From positions 1 to 35,947 of the forward strand of contig CAUDNR010000175.1 of NCBI GenBank assembly GCA_958430865.1: DNA of 35,947 nucleotides, written 5' to 3'. The position numbers and the translations under genes are program-made. Shown one piece after another: positions 1 to 10,495 of the stretch (within the stretch, counting starts at the first letter, position 1; the number at the start of each line of letters is the position of its first letter). The notes under the pieces were generated by a model, which was not told the DNA's origin, searched no databases, and worked only from the letters and a program-made list of their open reading frames with translations. The stretch comes from Entrophospora sp. SA101 (Eukaryota; Glomeromycota; Glomeromycetes; Entrophosporales; Entrophosporaceae).

Positions 1-745
1 GATGTTCACTCCATTTTAAATAATAAAACAGGCGGTAAGTATTTTCTTCATCATTATATTACTACATTCAAGATCATTATTTTTGAAAAAATATTAACTA
101 TTGATTTTCATTTTATTTTAAACAATAAATAGGCAGTAAGTATTTTCATCATCATAATCATTATTACATTCATATCATTAAATATTAACTGTTGATTTTC
201 ATTTCATTTTAAATTATAAATAGAGTGTAAGTATTTTCATTATTATTATTATTACTAACAGTCAATACAATATCATTGTTTTTGAAAAAATATTAACTGT
301 TGATTTTCATTTTATTTTAAATAATAAATAGCACGTAAGTATTATTTTCATCATCATTATCATTAGTCAATATCATTGATTTTGAAAAATATTAACTGTT
401 GATTTCATTTTATTTTAAATAATAAATAGCACGTAAGTATTTTCGTCATCATCATTATTATTGCAGTCAATATCATTGTTTTTGAAAAGTATTAACTGTT
501 GATTTTCATTTTGGTTTAAAGAATAAATAGGAAGCAAGTATTTTTATCATTGTCATCATTAGGCGTTCAAACTTGAAGTTCTGTTTAACATCACCACCCA
601 TTTTTTTTCGGAAATTTGGAATTTAAACTAAAGAATTTTTATTTTTCTAAAAGATGTTAAACAGATTTCTAAATTTGAACGGCTTTATTAAAATCAAATA
701 TTTTTGAAAAATATTAACTGTTAACTTTCATTTTATAATAGAAAG
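1..745 (+). repeat. Tandem repeat of intron-like ~95-bp units (copy A)
   Basis: Successive units begin with GTAAGTATT at 35, 136, 227, 335 and 433, and with GCAAGTATT at 534. Each unit has a TCATCATC-like stretch, then ATTAACTGTTGATTTTC about 45 bases before its end, and finishes in AAATAG or AACAG. Exactly three bases (gcg, gca, agt, cac, cac, gaa) lie between one unit's AG and the next unit's GT or GC. Unit lengths are 101, 91, 108, 98, 101, and 211 bases, the last carrying a 122-bp insertion. The final AG is at 740-741, followed by a short open frame, AAA GCA ATG then lysines, to a TAA. The units look like spliceosomal introns; no transcript evidence is available here. Confidence 0.9.
562..683. 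mobile_element. MITE-like inverted-repeat insertion (copy A)
   Basis: About 31-base imperfect inverted ends (left starts GGCGTTCAAA, right ends TTTGAACGGC; both run into CTGTTTAACATC when read inward) enclose roughly 60 bases without coding potential. The element sits inside one unit of the tandem repeat; removing it returns that unit to 89 bases, the normal size. Target duplication is unclear, since the flanks read ATTA and TTTATTA. The family is not recognised. Confidence 0.7.
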
Positions 746-970
746 CAATGAAAAAAAAAATAATTTATTATTAATTACAAAAAATTGTTCCTCAAGAATA
801 ATTAATTTATATTGTTCTCATTTATTATTTTACTTTACTTTCGTCTTTTTATTACATTTATTCATTAAGTTATATTTATATATAATATTTTTATTATTGA
901 TTCAATAAACAATATTTTTATAAATTAATTCATATTGTAATGGATAAAACCACTTTTGAAACCGACAATT

Positions 971-1240
971 ATGCAAGCTGATAAACAAAGAGATCTTTTT
1001 ACATATCATGTGATAACGTGCATTGTATTACATGAAAAGTATACTAACGTAGAGATATTCTTTCGGGCCACCTTTTATATTCAGTTGCAACGCCCTTATT
1101 TACTAGAGATACTGGACGCGAAAATAGTTGCAATCATCGTCAAAAATAGTGCGATGTTGCAAGTCGCAAACCGTATCGCAATTGTTGATTGGTTGGTCGA
1201 TGTAAATATTTTATGTATTTTACATAATATTCTGTTTTAA
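971..1240 (+). CDS. Unassigned short open frame (copy A)
   Basis: An open frame of about 89 codons from ATG at 971, noticeably less AT-rich than its surroundings. No family is recognised and no flanking splice pattern supports it. It may be a fragment of a decayed gene or transposon. It is retained only because its base composition differs from the flanking AT-rich DNA. Confidence 0.15.
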   Translation: MQADKQRDLFTYHVITCIVLHEKYTNVEIFFRATFYIQLQRPYLLEILDAKIVAIIVKNSAMLQVANRIAIVDWLVDVNILCILHNILF

Positions 1241-2461
1241 TTAAGGAACGAAACTCTTTCTTTTGTGTTTTAAATATAACCATCCCGCTTAATAGTGCAA
1301 GTTATCTTTAAATGTGACCTTTTGGTTTTTGAATGGGTCAATTTTCATGTCGATTTATTGCTCAATTTTTATATAAATTTCACAAACATTTTTGCGATAT
1401 GCAAATTGATATGAAAAGCAAGCTTGCTTATAAAAAAAAATATGGTGCAAGAGGACCCCGCAAACTTCATAGATAGGTTAGTGTGCAGCTGGGTCAAATT
1501 AATATATTGATTAAATTTCAATTAACTTAGTGTTGGGGTCAATCAAATTATTATATTGTACATCAAAAAGGTTGGTTAGGTTTAAGAGGATCAAATATAT
1601 TAGTAGTCAACGATCGTTTGATAATAAAATCAAATTAATATTAATATCTGCAGCACATTTAGTTATCGAAACATTTATGATTATGGTTATTCGAATATTT
1701 ATGACTATTTAAAATTCCATCCATTGCTATTATCAAAAGTCTTCTTATGTATTTCGAATATTCCAAAGGAATGAAAGATCATTGTCAAAGCTCTCTTGTT
1801 CCTTTCACACAATCAAGACTAATTTTTATTGGCTGATCGGAAGGAACAAATTTGTTGTTTCCATTAAACGATCCAAAAAAAATTCTGAAAAAAAAAAAGA
1901 CATTTGAGTTTTGTGAATTAGGCTAAAAATGAAAACAAAAAACCAGTTCAAAAATAGCTTCTGCTAAGCTAATAATGATGAACAACAACAATAAAGTGTT
2001 CATTCAGGTCCAAAAAGCAAGCTTCTACTAATAATGACGAAATATCCAGTTCAAATAGTAACTTCTTCTACTAATAATGATGAATTACAACAAAGTGTTT
2101 ATCTGATTCAAAAGGCAGCTGCTTCTACTAATAATTTACATCATCAACATCATCGTCAAATCCTTTCTAGTTTATTTTGCAGAATTTCCACATAAATTCT
2201 AGAACGTAGATCATCAGAGTATTTGGAAATTCCCGTGTTTGGAAATTTCCCTGACTGCATTCAAATTTTCTAAATATAGGATTGAAGATCTTTGAAACGT
2301 TGTTTCTTCTTTTATAATACAAGACAATTCAAATTCAATTTGATTAGAACAACATGATGAAATCAATAATTAAATTTAGGATCGATTGTTTTATTTATTA
2401 TAAATAAGCGAACTATTTCGTCTTTAAAAAAAAAAAAAAGAAAAAAAAGAAATCCTAATTT
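1241..2461. other. Gene-poor interval with degenerate Asn/Ser-rich repeats (copy A)
   Basis: No intact gene is seen. Between about 1930 and 2130 a motif resembling GCTTCTACTAATAATGATGAA recurs about four times with divergence; in one frame it reads as (A/S)STNNDE. One stretch (about 2060-2195) stays open and reads Gln/His-rich before a stop. This looks like the relic of a repeat-containing coding exon. The end of the interval is a run of A and T upstream of the DUF4112 gene. Confidence 0.35.
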
Positions 2462-2574
2462 TTTTCAAACTCATTTTTTTTATATTTTACCTTCTTTAAT
2501 AAATATACAATTAATTAATAATTATTGAGTAATTATTTTTTAATTAATAAATTTAAAAAAAATGAGTTTGAAAA
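2462..2574 (+). promoter_or_regulatory. Inverted repeat spanning the DUF4112 start codon (copy A)
   Basis: The bases 2462-2480 are the exact reverse complement of 2556-2574 (19 of 19). The right arm contains the ATG at 2562 and the next four codons. If the transcript starts upstream of 2462, the arms could pair across a 75-base loop and mask the start codon. The arms are A/T-rich at one end and CAAACTCA/TGAGTTTG at the other, so this is more than a poly-A/poly-T coincidence. A role is inferred only. Confidence 0.5.
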
Positions 2575-2861
2575 CTTACGTTACAAATAAAGTTGTAGAT
2601 CATGTTTTAGAGAAAACATCCAACATACCCAATGCACCACCCAATGCAAAAATAGCCAATAATTTCAACAATTACATTAATAGTGATAACATTAATAGCA
2701 TTAATAATATTAATAAGAATTTCAACAATCACATTAATAATAATAATAATATTAACAAAAATTTCAACAATTACATTAATAATAATAATATTATTAACAA
2801 GAATTTCAACAATTACATTAATAATAATAATAATATAAACAAGAATTTCAACAATTACATT

Positions 2862-2921
<60 letters not shown>

Positions 2922-2933
2922 AATAGTTTTAAC

Positions 2934-2964
<31 letters not shown>

Positions 2965-3574
2965 GTAATGGTAAAAGTAAAAAAAATAAATGGAACATTC
3001 CAGCTGGATTAACAGAAAAAGAGGCAAAAACATTAAAAATTGTTAAAAAAAGAGCACATTATTTAGATAATGGATTTTGTTCGATTTGTGGAATTAGAAT
3101 TGGACTAGAACCAATTATTGGTAAATAATCAAATTATATTTGTTAAATTGACTTGATATATATTTTTATTGAATTTATCTTTATTTTATCTAGGATGTTT
3201 ACCAGTTATTGGTGATTTTATGGGGGTTTGGTTATCACTAATGTTGGTGAAGAAATCAAGAGAGATTAATTTACCACAATTTCTCATATTTCTAATGTTG
3301 TTGAATATATTTGTTGACTTTATGGTAAATTTACATATATTGTTTAAAATAAGATTTCTTTACATTATATTAAAAAAAAAAATTTTCTGACAAAAATTTT
3401 CCTTTTTTTTAGTTGAGCTTAACACCATTTTTGGGAGATTTTATAGATTTTTTATATAAAGCGAATTCAAGGAATGTAATAATATTAGAACAATATTTGA
3501 TTTCAAAAACAAAAAACAAAACTTCAAAGATTGAAAATGGTTCAATTGGATTTCAAGAGAAACAAAATAATTAA
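2562..3574 (+). CDS. DUF4112-domain membrane protein (copy A)
   Basis: Three exons join in frame to 283 residues: 2562-3120, 3194-3324 and 3413-3574, with GT-AG introns (GTAAAT donors, TAG acceptors). Residues about 35-135 are low complexity, dominated by Asn encoded by AAT and CAA-type runs with repeated KNFNNYIN blocks. The conserved part starts near residue 140 (NIPAGLTEKEAK) and continues through DNGF, GLEPIIG, CLPVIGDFMG, a hydrophobic span of about 20 residues, and LTPFLGDFIDFLYKANSRN. The paired (L/P)xxGDF motifs are the signature of DUF4112, a small family with predicted membrane segments and no known biochemical role. The Lys/Asn-rich C-tail is not conserved. The start is the first ATG, and it lies within an inverted repeat. 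Confidence 0.85.
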
Positions 3575-3724
3575 TAATTAAATAGTAGAACTGTTAATTA
3601 TAATAATTATAATAATCAACACACTTATATATATATTCACATGTATATTTATACAAAATAGAAAATTTTCATGTACACAAAAAAATGATTAATAATAATA
3701 AATATTTAACATCTCTTTCAATTT

Positions 3725-4543
3725 TTAAGTATGAAAAAATTGTTCGTTTGGTAATTTAAGCAAGACAACTTCTCCATTGTCTTTTGTCAATGAAAATTCC
3801 AAGACTTTCCAATTTCTTTCCAATGGAATACGGATTGCACGAAAATGAATTTTACCTTTAGCTGTTAAATTCATAATCATATCATATGCAAATACCATTA
3901 AATTATGCATAAAATTTATTAATTAATATTATAATAAAATCAACCTACCTTTATTTCCTTTCACAGAATATTTCACATCCACCTTTCCTTTCAAAATATT
4001 AACTTTTCCAATAACCCAAGGCCAACTTGAAGAAAAACCAATATTATTCCCTAAAGTTTCTATGGCTAATGGATTCTTTTTAATATGAAGTAGACTTGTT
4101 TGAATTATATTGTTGTTGACACGTTCATAATTAAAAAAACAAACAGTCGCCACTATCCACATTGAAACACCAACCACCCCATAGAAAACACGTTTAGCCT
4201 TTTCTTTTTCTAATTGTGGTAAAGGTTTCGGTTTTCTAGTAGTAAAGCCCTTAATAGTAGTGGTGGTAGTGGTGATAGTGCCATTATTATTAATGGAATT
4301 TTTGATTGTTGAAACTGTTGAAAAATAGCAAATTTTACTATTGTTATTATTGTTACTAATAAAAGATTTTAAATTGATATTTTTATTATGTATTGTGATG
4401 GATTGATTCTGAAAAAAAGATCTGTTTAAAGCTTTGAAAGGATTTATTATTATTATAGGTTTACGAATTAAAATCATTTTTTTTATAAAGAAAATTTTTT
4501 TTTTATGAATCTCTACAATTTTATATTTGATATCATCATCCAA
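3725..4543 (-). CDS. COA1: Cytochrome c oxidase assembly factor COA1 (copy A)
   Basis: Two exons, 4543-3949 and 3861-3725, joined over a GT-AG intron, give 243 residues. A second ATG at 4477 (residue 23) begins a cleaner mitochondrial presequence (MILIRK, basic and hydrophobic, no acids), so the true start may be there. After an Asn/Thr-rich stretch come a PLPQLEKEKAKR linker, one membrane span (about 119-137), then ALETLG-like and PWVIGKVN motifs and a C-terminal IHFRAIR...W.VLEFSL block. This order matches Coa1, an inner-membrane protein that helps mature Cox1 during complex IV assembly. In copy A the DNA upstream of the start is cut at 4588, so most of the COA1/POL4 intergenic region is missing. 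Confidence 0.8.
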
Positions 4544-4588
4544 TCACAAGTCACCTACTACGGATTACAGCATTTATAATTGATATCA

Positions 4589-4918
4589 GCATCATTATCA
4601 TTTATATATATATATTTTTTTTTTTTTGAAAAAATAATAATATGAAAACATTTAGGATCTCGACATTTTGAAAGAACTTTTAAAGATTATGCAAGAAAGG
4701 TAATATAAATATATCTGTATTCGTATTCGTATTTATATACAGGAATATAAAATTATTAATAAAAAACAATTTTTTAATAGGAAAAGGGAATTATTTTTGC
4801 GTCACACGGACTTTTCACTAATACTTGGCCACGTAAACGTATCGATGCTTCAAGTGAAAAAGAAATATTTGAATTGGTGGGTATTCCTTGGTTGGAGCCC
4901 GAGATGAGAAATTGTTAG
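4589..4918 (+). pseudogene. 3' fragment of polymerase X gene (copy A)
   Basis: Only the tail of intron 10 and the last two exons of the POL4-like gene remain: 4656-4699 (SRHFERTFKDYARK) and 4781-4918 (EKGIIFASHG to the stop). The left breakpoint is 4588|4589, matching 20052|22206 in copy B, with no shared bases at the junction beyond nearby CATCATT similarity. The BRCT domain, the lyase-like domain and all three catalytic aspartates are gone, so no polymerase can be made from this copy. The join could be a real deletion or an amplification or assembly chimera. Confidence 0.9.
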
Positions 4919-5097
4919 AAAACGGAGGGAGGTTTGCACGTTCAAATTTAATATATTATTAACATTGATGCATGATTTTCATCAGATGTATAGATATCCA
5001 TCTGATATTATTCAATCAACAAATAATTTTATTAAACTAAAATTACAATACTATATTAAAATTATATTATTAAATCATTAAAAAATTTATTACTTTG

Positions 5098-5926
5098 TTA
5101 TTTCATTATTTCACCATCACCACCATCATCATCGCAACCACATTTATATTTTTCAGCAATTAATCCACAATCAAATATTTTTTTATATAACCTTTTGTTA
5201 ACAATATTATGAACAGCACATGCCCATTGAGATGCAGCTTCCCTTGATGATACTTGGGGGGGATATTTACTAAGAATTTCTTGAAACTCTGTGGCACTAA
5301 TTATTTCATCAATTTAATGAGAATAGTTAAATATCTATATTTTTATTTCAAACTTTCACAAAAAATTTCTTACCATTCACCACAAGGATATAATCTACCA
5401 AATAAATAAATAAAACTTCTTAATGCTTGCTTGTGATCTTCTGTAGGATGTTCAGGAAATCTTGCCATCATTGTATGTAATAACTTTTTTTTTAAAAAAA
5501 GAGATCTAAATTAATTAATTATTTATTTATTTCATAATCAATTAAATTAAATTGATTTAACCTTTACCTTCCAACTACTACGTCCAAGCTCAGCTCTACA
5601 ATAAATATTTATTTATAAATTTATTTATTCACAATTAAAAAATTTTGTTTTTTGTTAAATCAATAAAATTAATAAACATACTTTATGGTCGCGTTTCCCA
5701 ACAATGGCATTACAACAGAGCCATGAATAACCTTAGAAGAAATGTCGGGAATATCATTGTTGCTGTTGTTGTTGTCGTTGTCGTTGTTGTTGTTAGATAT
5801 TAAAGATGATTCTAAATCTGTTAAATAAGACTCATTTTCTCGGGTTTGAATGCTTGAGTTTAAATAAATAAATGTAGGTGAGATTATAACTATGACTATT
5901 ATAAAAAAAATTGATAATGGTCGCAT
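5098..5926 (-). CDS. ERV2: FAD-linked sulfhydryl oxidase, Erv2-like (copy A)
   Basis: Four exons (5926-5682, 5595-5568, 5483-5374, 5296-5098) join in frame to 193 residues. Residues 4-22 form an N-terminal signal anchor, followed by an Asn/Asp-rich linker. The ERV/ALR core shows W90-K-L-L-H94, the active-site C125-G-E-C128, H157-N-I-V-N161 for FAD binding, and C154/C171 as the likely structural pair. A C-terminal C180-G-C182 corresponds to the shuttle cysteines of yeast Erv2, which separates it from mitochondrial Erv1. The inferred role is to make disulfides in the secretory pathway, passing electrons to oxygen. One exon is only 28 bases. The gene converges on POL4, with 179 bases between the stop codons. 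Confidence 0.9.
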
Positions 5927-5983
5927 AATTATAATTTTAAATAAATTTAAAAATTTATAATAAATTTATTTATATACAGGTTT

Positions 5984-6310
5984 TTGATTGTATTACAAAA
6001 ATATTGGCTGATCTTGGCTTTTTATAAAATTAAACGAAACTGTCTTCTGACTCTTTTGTTCGTAGAATTTGTCAAAGTATTTTCTGATAAATCACCATTT
6101 AAATCCAATAGTCTCTATAACCGAGCAAAGAAACAAAATGGTAGTTCAAACTCAAAACTAGAAAGCAAAATTCAACAAATCAAATTAAGCCAGATAAAAC
6201 CTGAACAACCGAGTGAAAGTAAAGGTGAAAGAAAAGTAAGCCAAATACGATTTCATGTTTTTGGATTAATTGCTCCAATTATTCTGTATGGAACCGTATT
6301 GCATTGGTAG
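5984..6310 (+). CDS. Unassigned open frame (copy A)
   Basis: A 108-codon open frame without a clear ATG at its start; it opens just after a CAG that could be a splice acceptor. It is hydrophobic at both ends with a Lys/Ser/Gln-rich middle. I recognise no family and see no partner exons. It could be an exon of a decayed gene linked to the hAT debris downstream, or chance. Confidence 0.2.
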   Translation: MIVLQKYWLILAFYKIKRNCLLTLLFVEFVKVFSDKSPFKSNSLYNRAKKQNGSSNSKLESKIQQIKLSQIKPEQPSESKGERKVSQIRFHVFGLIAPIILYGTVLHW

Positions 6311-7064
6311 TAAAATTGTGATGACTCGCTGAAATCCTTTTTAGTACAAATGTTCACTTTATCTGGTTTTGTTGCAGTATGCTCCATATAACAAAGCAGG
6401 TTATTATAAAGAAATAAAAGATAAATTACTTAATTAGATGATGTTTTAAAAGTTAACGTATAATATTTACCTTTATATAGTTTAGCTAAATATTAAATCA
6501 CTATATAAAATCCTATTATTATAAAAATATCAGAAGGTATTTTTTAAATAATATTGGTGTTAGTATCATCGAAATTTGCTATTCGATTTTGGGAGCGAGG
6601 TGACAAAAAATTGCATATTAATATTAATATCTGAATCAATGCTTATCGAACACTTGTTAAATAACAATAAAAAAAATGATATGAAACACTGTTTCCAGTT
6701 TCATGTAAAGCTGATCCATAGACTTCACTAATTTTAGACATTGTCGGGAAAACGATAAAAAATAACGTGAATTATCCGTGCATTTACCAATAATGTCACA
6801 CGTATATTGTAGCTTATTTTTTACTGTTTTCCCTCCAAATAAGGATGAAAAAAGTTCAAATGAAAAAGATGATCAATTAAAGGATAAATAAAATATAGTA
6901 CAGAATTATTAATTTGTAATGAGCGTAATGCTGTCCGGAATACTTTCGAGAGAAGATATCCGAGGCCCGAAACCCTAAACTTCTCGAATCTAACTTTGGA
7001 AATTCAGTGTGCGGACGCAAGCATGTTACACCAAAAACGTGGGATCATTTTATATATTTTGTAA
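6311..7064. other. Intergenic, probable transposon debris (copy A)
   Basis: No gene is supported. AT-rich DNA gives way near 6900-7010 to a more mixed stretch containing CCCGAAACCCTAAACTTC and short inverted pieces. Its position just upstream of a hAT transposase remnant suggests it is decayed transposon sequence. Confidence 0.35.
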
Positions 7065-7304
7065 ATTGGTTTTGACACAGATGAAGACTTTTTTAATTAC
7101 CCAAATATATCCCTTCTAGTTAAAATATCTCTTATTATACCTCTTTCAAATGCTAATGTAGTAAGAATATTTTCCCAAACAAAGTTGATTAAGGATAAAT
7201 TAAGGAACAAAATGAATCTTGATACATTAAATAATCATTTAATGATTTTATTAAATGGACCTGAAATTGAAGACTTTAATTTTGAGAAAGCATGTAAATA
7301 TTGA
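7065..7304 (+). pseudogene. hAT transposase C-terminal remnant (copy A)
   Basis: An open stretch after an in-frame stop at 7062-7064 reads about 79 codons to a TGA. It contains LVKISLIIPLSNANVVRIFS, then a TKLIKDKLRNKMNLDTLNNHL block and LLNGPEIEDFNF. This is the layout of the hAT dimerisation domain: a small-residue SNA.VER.FS-like motif, then K..LRN.L....L. The ribonuclease-H-like catalytic core expected upstream is not present, so this is a dead fragment. A near-perfect palindrome (7367-7396) follows. Confidence 0.7.
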
Positions 7305-7744
7305 GAAGATAAAAAATAGGAGGATTAATTCATAGAACTGTCGTGCGTGAAAATGAAATCTATGTGAATTTGCAATTCACGCGTGAAATTCAAATTAGCG
7401 CACAAATTAATTTTGGGCTTCGGTAACGGTTTATGTTTCTGGAAAGTTTAGGATTGAAATTTCCTTAAACTGGTTTCGATCACAACATTAAATAAATGTT
7501 GCTTTTATTATTATTGTTGTTGTTGCTTCAGCAAAAACAATGTTTCGTGACAACGCTATTTTGTGTTATATGTGTGATAAACCTATGGATTCAAATTGCG
7601 TGTTAAAGAGAGTTTGTTGAATAAATTAGGATTTCTCATTCCTTATGTGGTACTTGACAAATACAAATGAACTCACTCACTACAACTAATATTGAAGGAT
7701 TAAATATTTTATATAATTATTTATTTATTAACTTTTTGAAAATG
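7305..7744. other. Intergenic with palindrome (copy A)
   Basis: No gene is seen. Bases 7367-7396 form a continuous palindrome, two 15-base arms around CACG|CGTG with two mismatches. A partial inverted repeat, GGAAAGTTTAGG...CCTTAAACT, lies near 7440-7480. These may be the end of the hAT element. The right part is AT-rich 3' flank of the receptor gene. Confidence 0.4.
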
Positions 7745-10495
7745 TCATATATCGATATTATTGCTGTCATGGGTATTGTTATTTAGATTAACCTTATTAA
7801 TATTATCCTCATTACGAGAATTACTTATAATTTCTATAATTTCATTAATTTTACTATCATCACCATCATCATCGTTATCTTCTTTTTCTTTATTATTATT
7901 ATTTTCAACAATATCTTCAACTTTATCAATATTAATAATAGTTATTCCATCATAATTAGTATTTTCATTTACTGCCGTAAATTGAATATGAATATTATCA
8001 TTATTATTGGTTTTGTTGACGGGTTGATTTGAACCTCTTATACTATTACCGCTATAACAACTACTATAAATAGACGAATTGATTGAGCTTATTGAATTTG
8101 ATGTATTTTTATTATGATTTAAGTGCGAGAAAGATTTATTTGTTATTATATCACCATCATCATCATCATTATCATCATTATTATTAGAATTTATTATCTT
8201 GGTAGGATTGGCGTTTTCTTTTTCTTCGTTCTTTTTGTTTTGTTCTTCTTCTTGTGGTTGTCCAGTGACTGCAACTATATTACTATTACTATTATTATCA
8301 TTATTAGAAAATGAACTCTGTATTAAATTTGATGATTTTGATAAAGATGATTGATGATTTTTTAATGATGGTGATGGCGAAGGTGGCGTGTAATGAAATG
8401 GTGATGATGGTGGTGGTGATGATGGTGGTGGTGGTGGTGATGGTGATGATATTGGTGATGATGTTGGGAAATTTAATAATGTTTTTGGAGATGAATTTGG
8501 CGTTAATCGGAAAGTGTTGTTATTAAAATTCTCTGATCTAGAACCATCATGATTGTTATTTATCGAGTCTGAAGAAGATGGAATTTCTATACTTGATGAT
8601 TTTCTTGTTTTTTTTAAATTTATTATTTCGACATTGCCTCTTTTTGAATAAGTGTTTTTTAAATTGTTATTGACGGTTGATGTTGTTGATGTTTGCACGA
8701 AGCTAATAACAAATTCGTCAAGATTTTTTGGTTGATCAAATAGACGAATTAACAAATGGTATTTTAATGTTTCAACTAAGGATGGCTTTGGAATTAAAAG
8801 CGGATTAGATAAATTGGATGATGAAAATCGCTCTTGATCTTGTTGATCTATCTCATTACTAATATTATTTGTTGTTGTTGGCTTTTTATTGGTGATTATT
8901 TCGTTATTGTCATCGTCATTCTCGTCATTAATGTTTAATACCATCATATCAAGTTCAATTGAATCTTTATCTTTATTATTATTATCATTATTACTATTAT
9001 TATTATTATTTGTATTAGTTGACAATTTATTTGATCTTCTAATACTTGATTGAGATTTTATTAACGAATTATTATTACTATTATTATTATTATCATCATT
9101 ATTATTACCATCATTGTTATTATTACCATCATTGTTATTATCATAATTATTATTACTATTACCATCATTGTTAATATTACCATTGGTTGCCGCTGAGATA
9201 GATTTATTATGTGATAGATGTGGATAAGATCGTTCATATTTATTAACATAATTATACCACCAATTCAATTTTATTAGATTATATGCTCTCTGAACCGCAA
9301 TATCTTGCGAAAATGCAAAAGTATTCAATAGACCTTCGAATATATAAAATCGTAAGCACGCATATTGATTAATTAATGTATAAATTATATTTGATTATCT
9401 ATCTCGTGTAAAAAAATAATGTTTACCTTGAATCGAAGCAGCAACAAAACCAAACAGTAATAGTTCATATTTAATGCTCTTACTAAAATACATATCGGTT
9501 TCAGCCAAGAAAGTTGGAGTTTGACTGATCAGAGGAACTACTGGAAACCACAACACCTTTCTAACCACCGATGTTATAAGTGTACCTCTTTTTAATAAAA
9601 CATTAGTGCTAGTTTTTGCTAATGTCGCTGATTTAGCGTTATTTTTATCTTGAGCGTCGTTTATCTTTTTGTCATTATCTTTAAACGCTTTATTAAATTG
9701 CGAAGACGCATAACGTAATTTTAAAGTGACGGCGAACAGTATTATGATACAATATAACACAGAAATTTGTTGCCAAATAAACAAAGTTGACCATTGCCAT
9801 ACAATACTTAATGTTGTTCCGGAATAACGATACCAGCAAATCCTACATATTATATTTATGTTTATTAGTGATTGATGGCGAAACAAATAATTAGTGAAAA
9901 GAAGTTTAAACTTACTGTTCAGGTATATCAAAACCGTACATATCTTGTGTCAATGGAAGTAAGGATAAAGTCAAAGCAAACACACTTGGAAGTATAAAAT
10001 AGTATTTTTCTAAATCACGTCGACCTTCATATTCGTGTAGAAAAATAACTTGTAAGTTCTAAACATTATCATATACAATGATGTTAACATTGACACATAA
10101 ACAAGCGCGCGATCTTTTTATTTGATCACTTTCCCTTCCAAAAAAACTTTTATACTTACTATAGCAATACAATCAATAAAGAAAACCGAAATGAGAGTAG
10201 AAAATACCCATCCCCAGGTTGATAAAATACATAATGTACCAGAGGTTGTCACAACCAAGTTCAATACTTGAAATGACGAATAAAAAATATCTGACAACAT
10301 TGCAGCAAAAGCTAATCGAAATATCACTCGGTCAGCCAATCGAGGATAAGAGATTCTTATAAATATAAATACCAAACATCCGATTGAAGATGCTAATATT
10401 GATAACACATTTAGAGGTAACGCTATTCTAGTAATTGTCAGCGATTGTTCGACTGTTATTGGGATTATTCCGAAACTTGATTCTTCTTCATACAT
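7745..10495 (-). CDS. Seven-transmembrane receptor with long disordered tail (copy A)
   Basis: Four exons (10495-10160, 10058-9916, 9842-9427, 9333-7745) join in frame to 827 residues. Seven hydrophobic spans lie in the first 310 residues: TM1 about 24-46, TM2 about 57-78 after YPRLADRVIFRL, TM3 about 94-118, then spans around YYFILPSVFALTLSLLPL, LFIWQQISVLYCIIILF, VLWFPVVPLIS and ELLLFGFVAASIQGLLN. The ADRV.FRL and W.P..P motifs fit fungal G-protein-coupled receptors of the Git3/cAMP-receptor-like kind; the ligand is unknown. Exon 4 encodes about 530 residues rich in Asn, Asp and Ser, with a Pro/Ser run near the middle, as a cytoplasmic tail. It could signal through a G-alpha protein. The start is the first ATG before TM1. 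Confidence 0.8.

Noticed and set aside
1530..1712. 60-codon open frame
   Set aside because: No ATG-supported start, no family, ordinary AT-rich composition; identical frame at 16994-17176.
4600..4630. TA-rich plus poly-T stretch as a promoter
   Set aside because: It is the interior of POL4 intron 10 carried over from the deletion join.
7761..8526. Plus-strand open frames rich in Ile, Met and Val
   Set aside because: They are antisense shadows of the Asn/Asp/Ser-rich last exon of the receptor; the same holds for 25378-26143.
9061..9249. Minus-strand Met/Ile-rich frame
   Set aside because: Another frame of the same low-complexity receptor exon (also 26678-26866).
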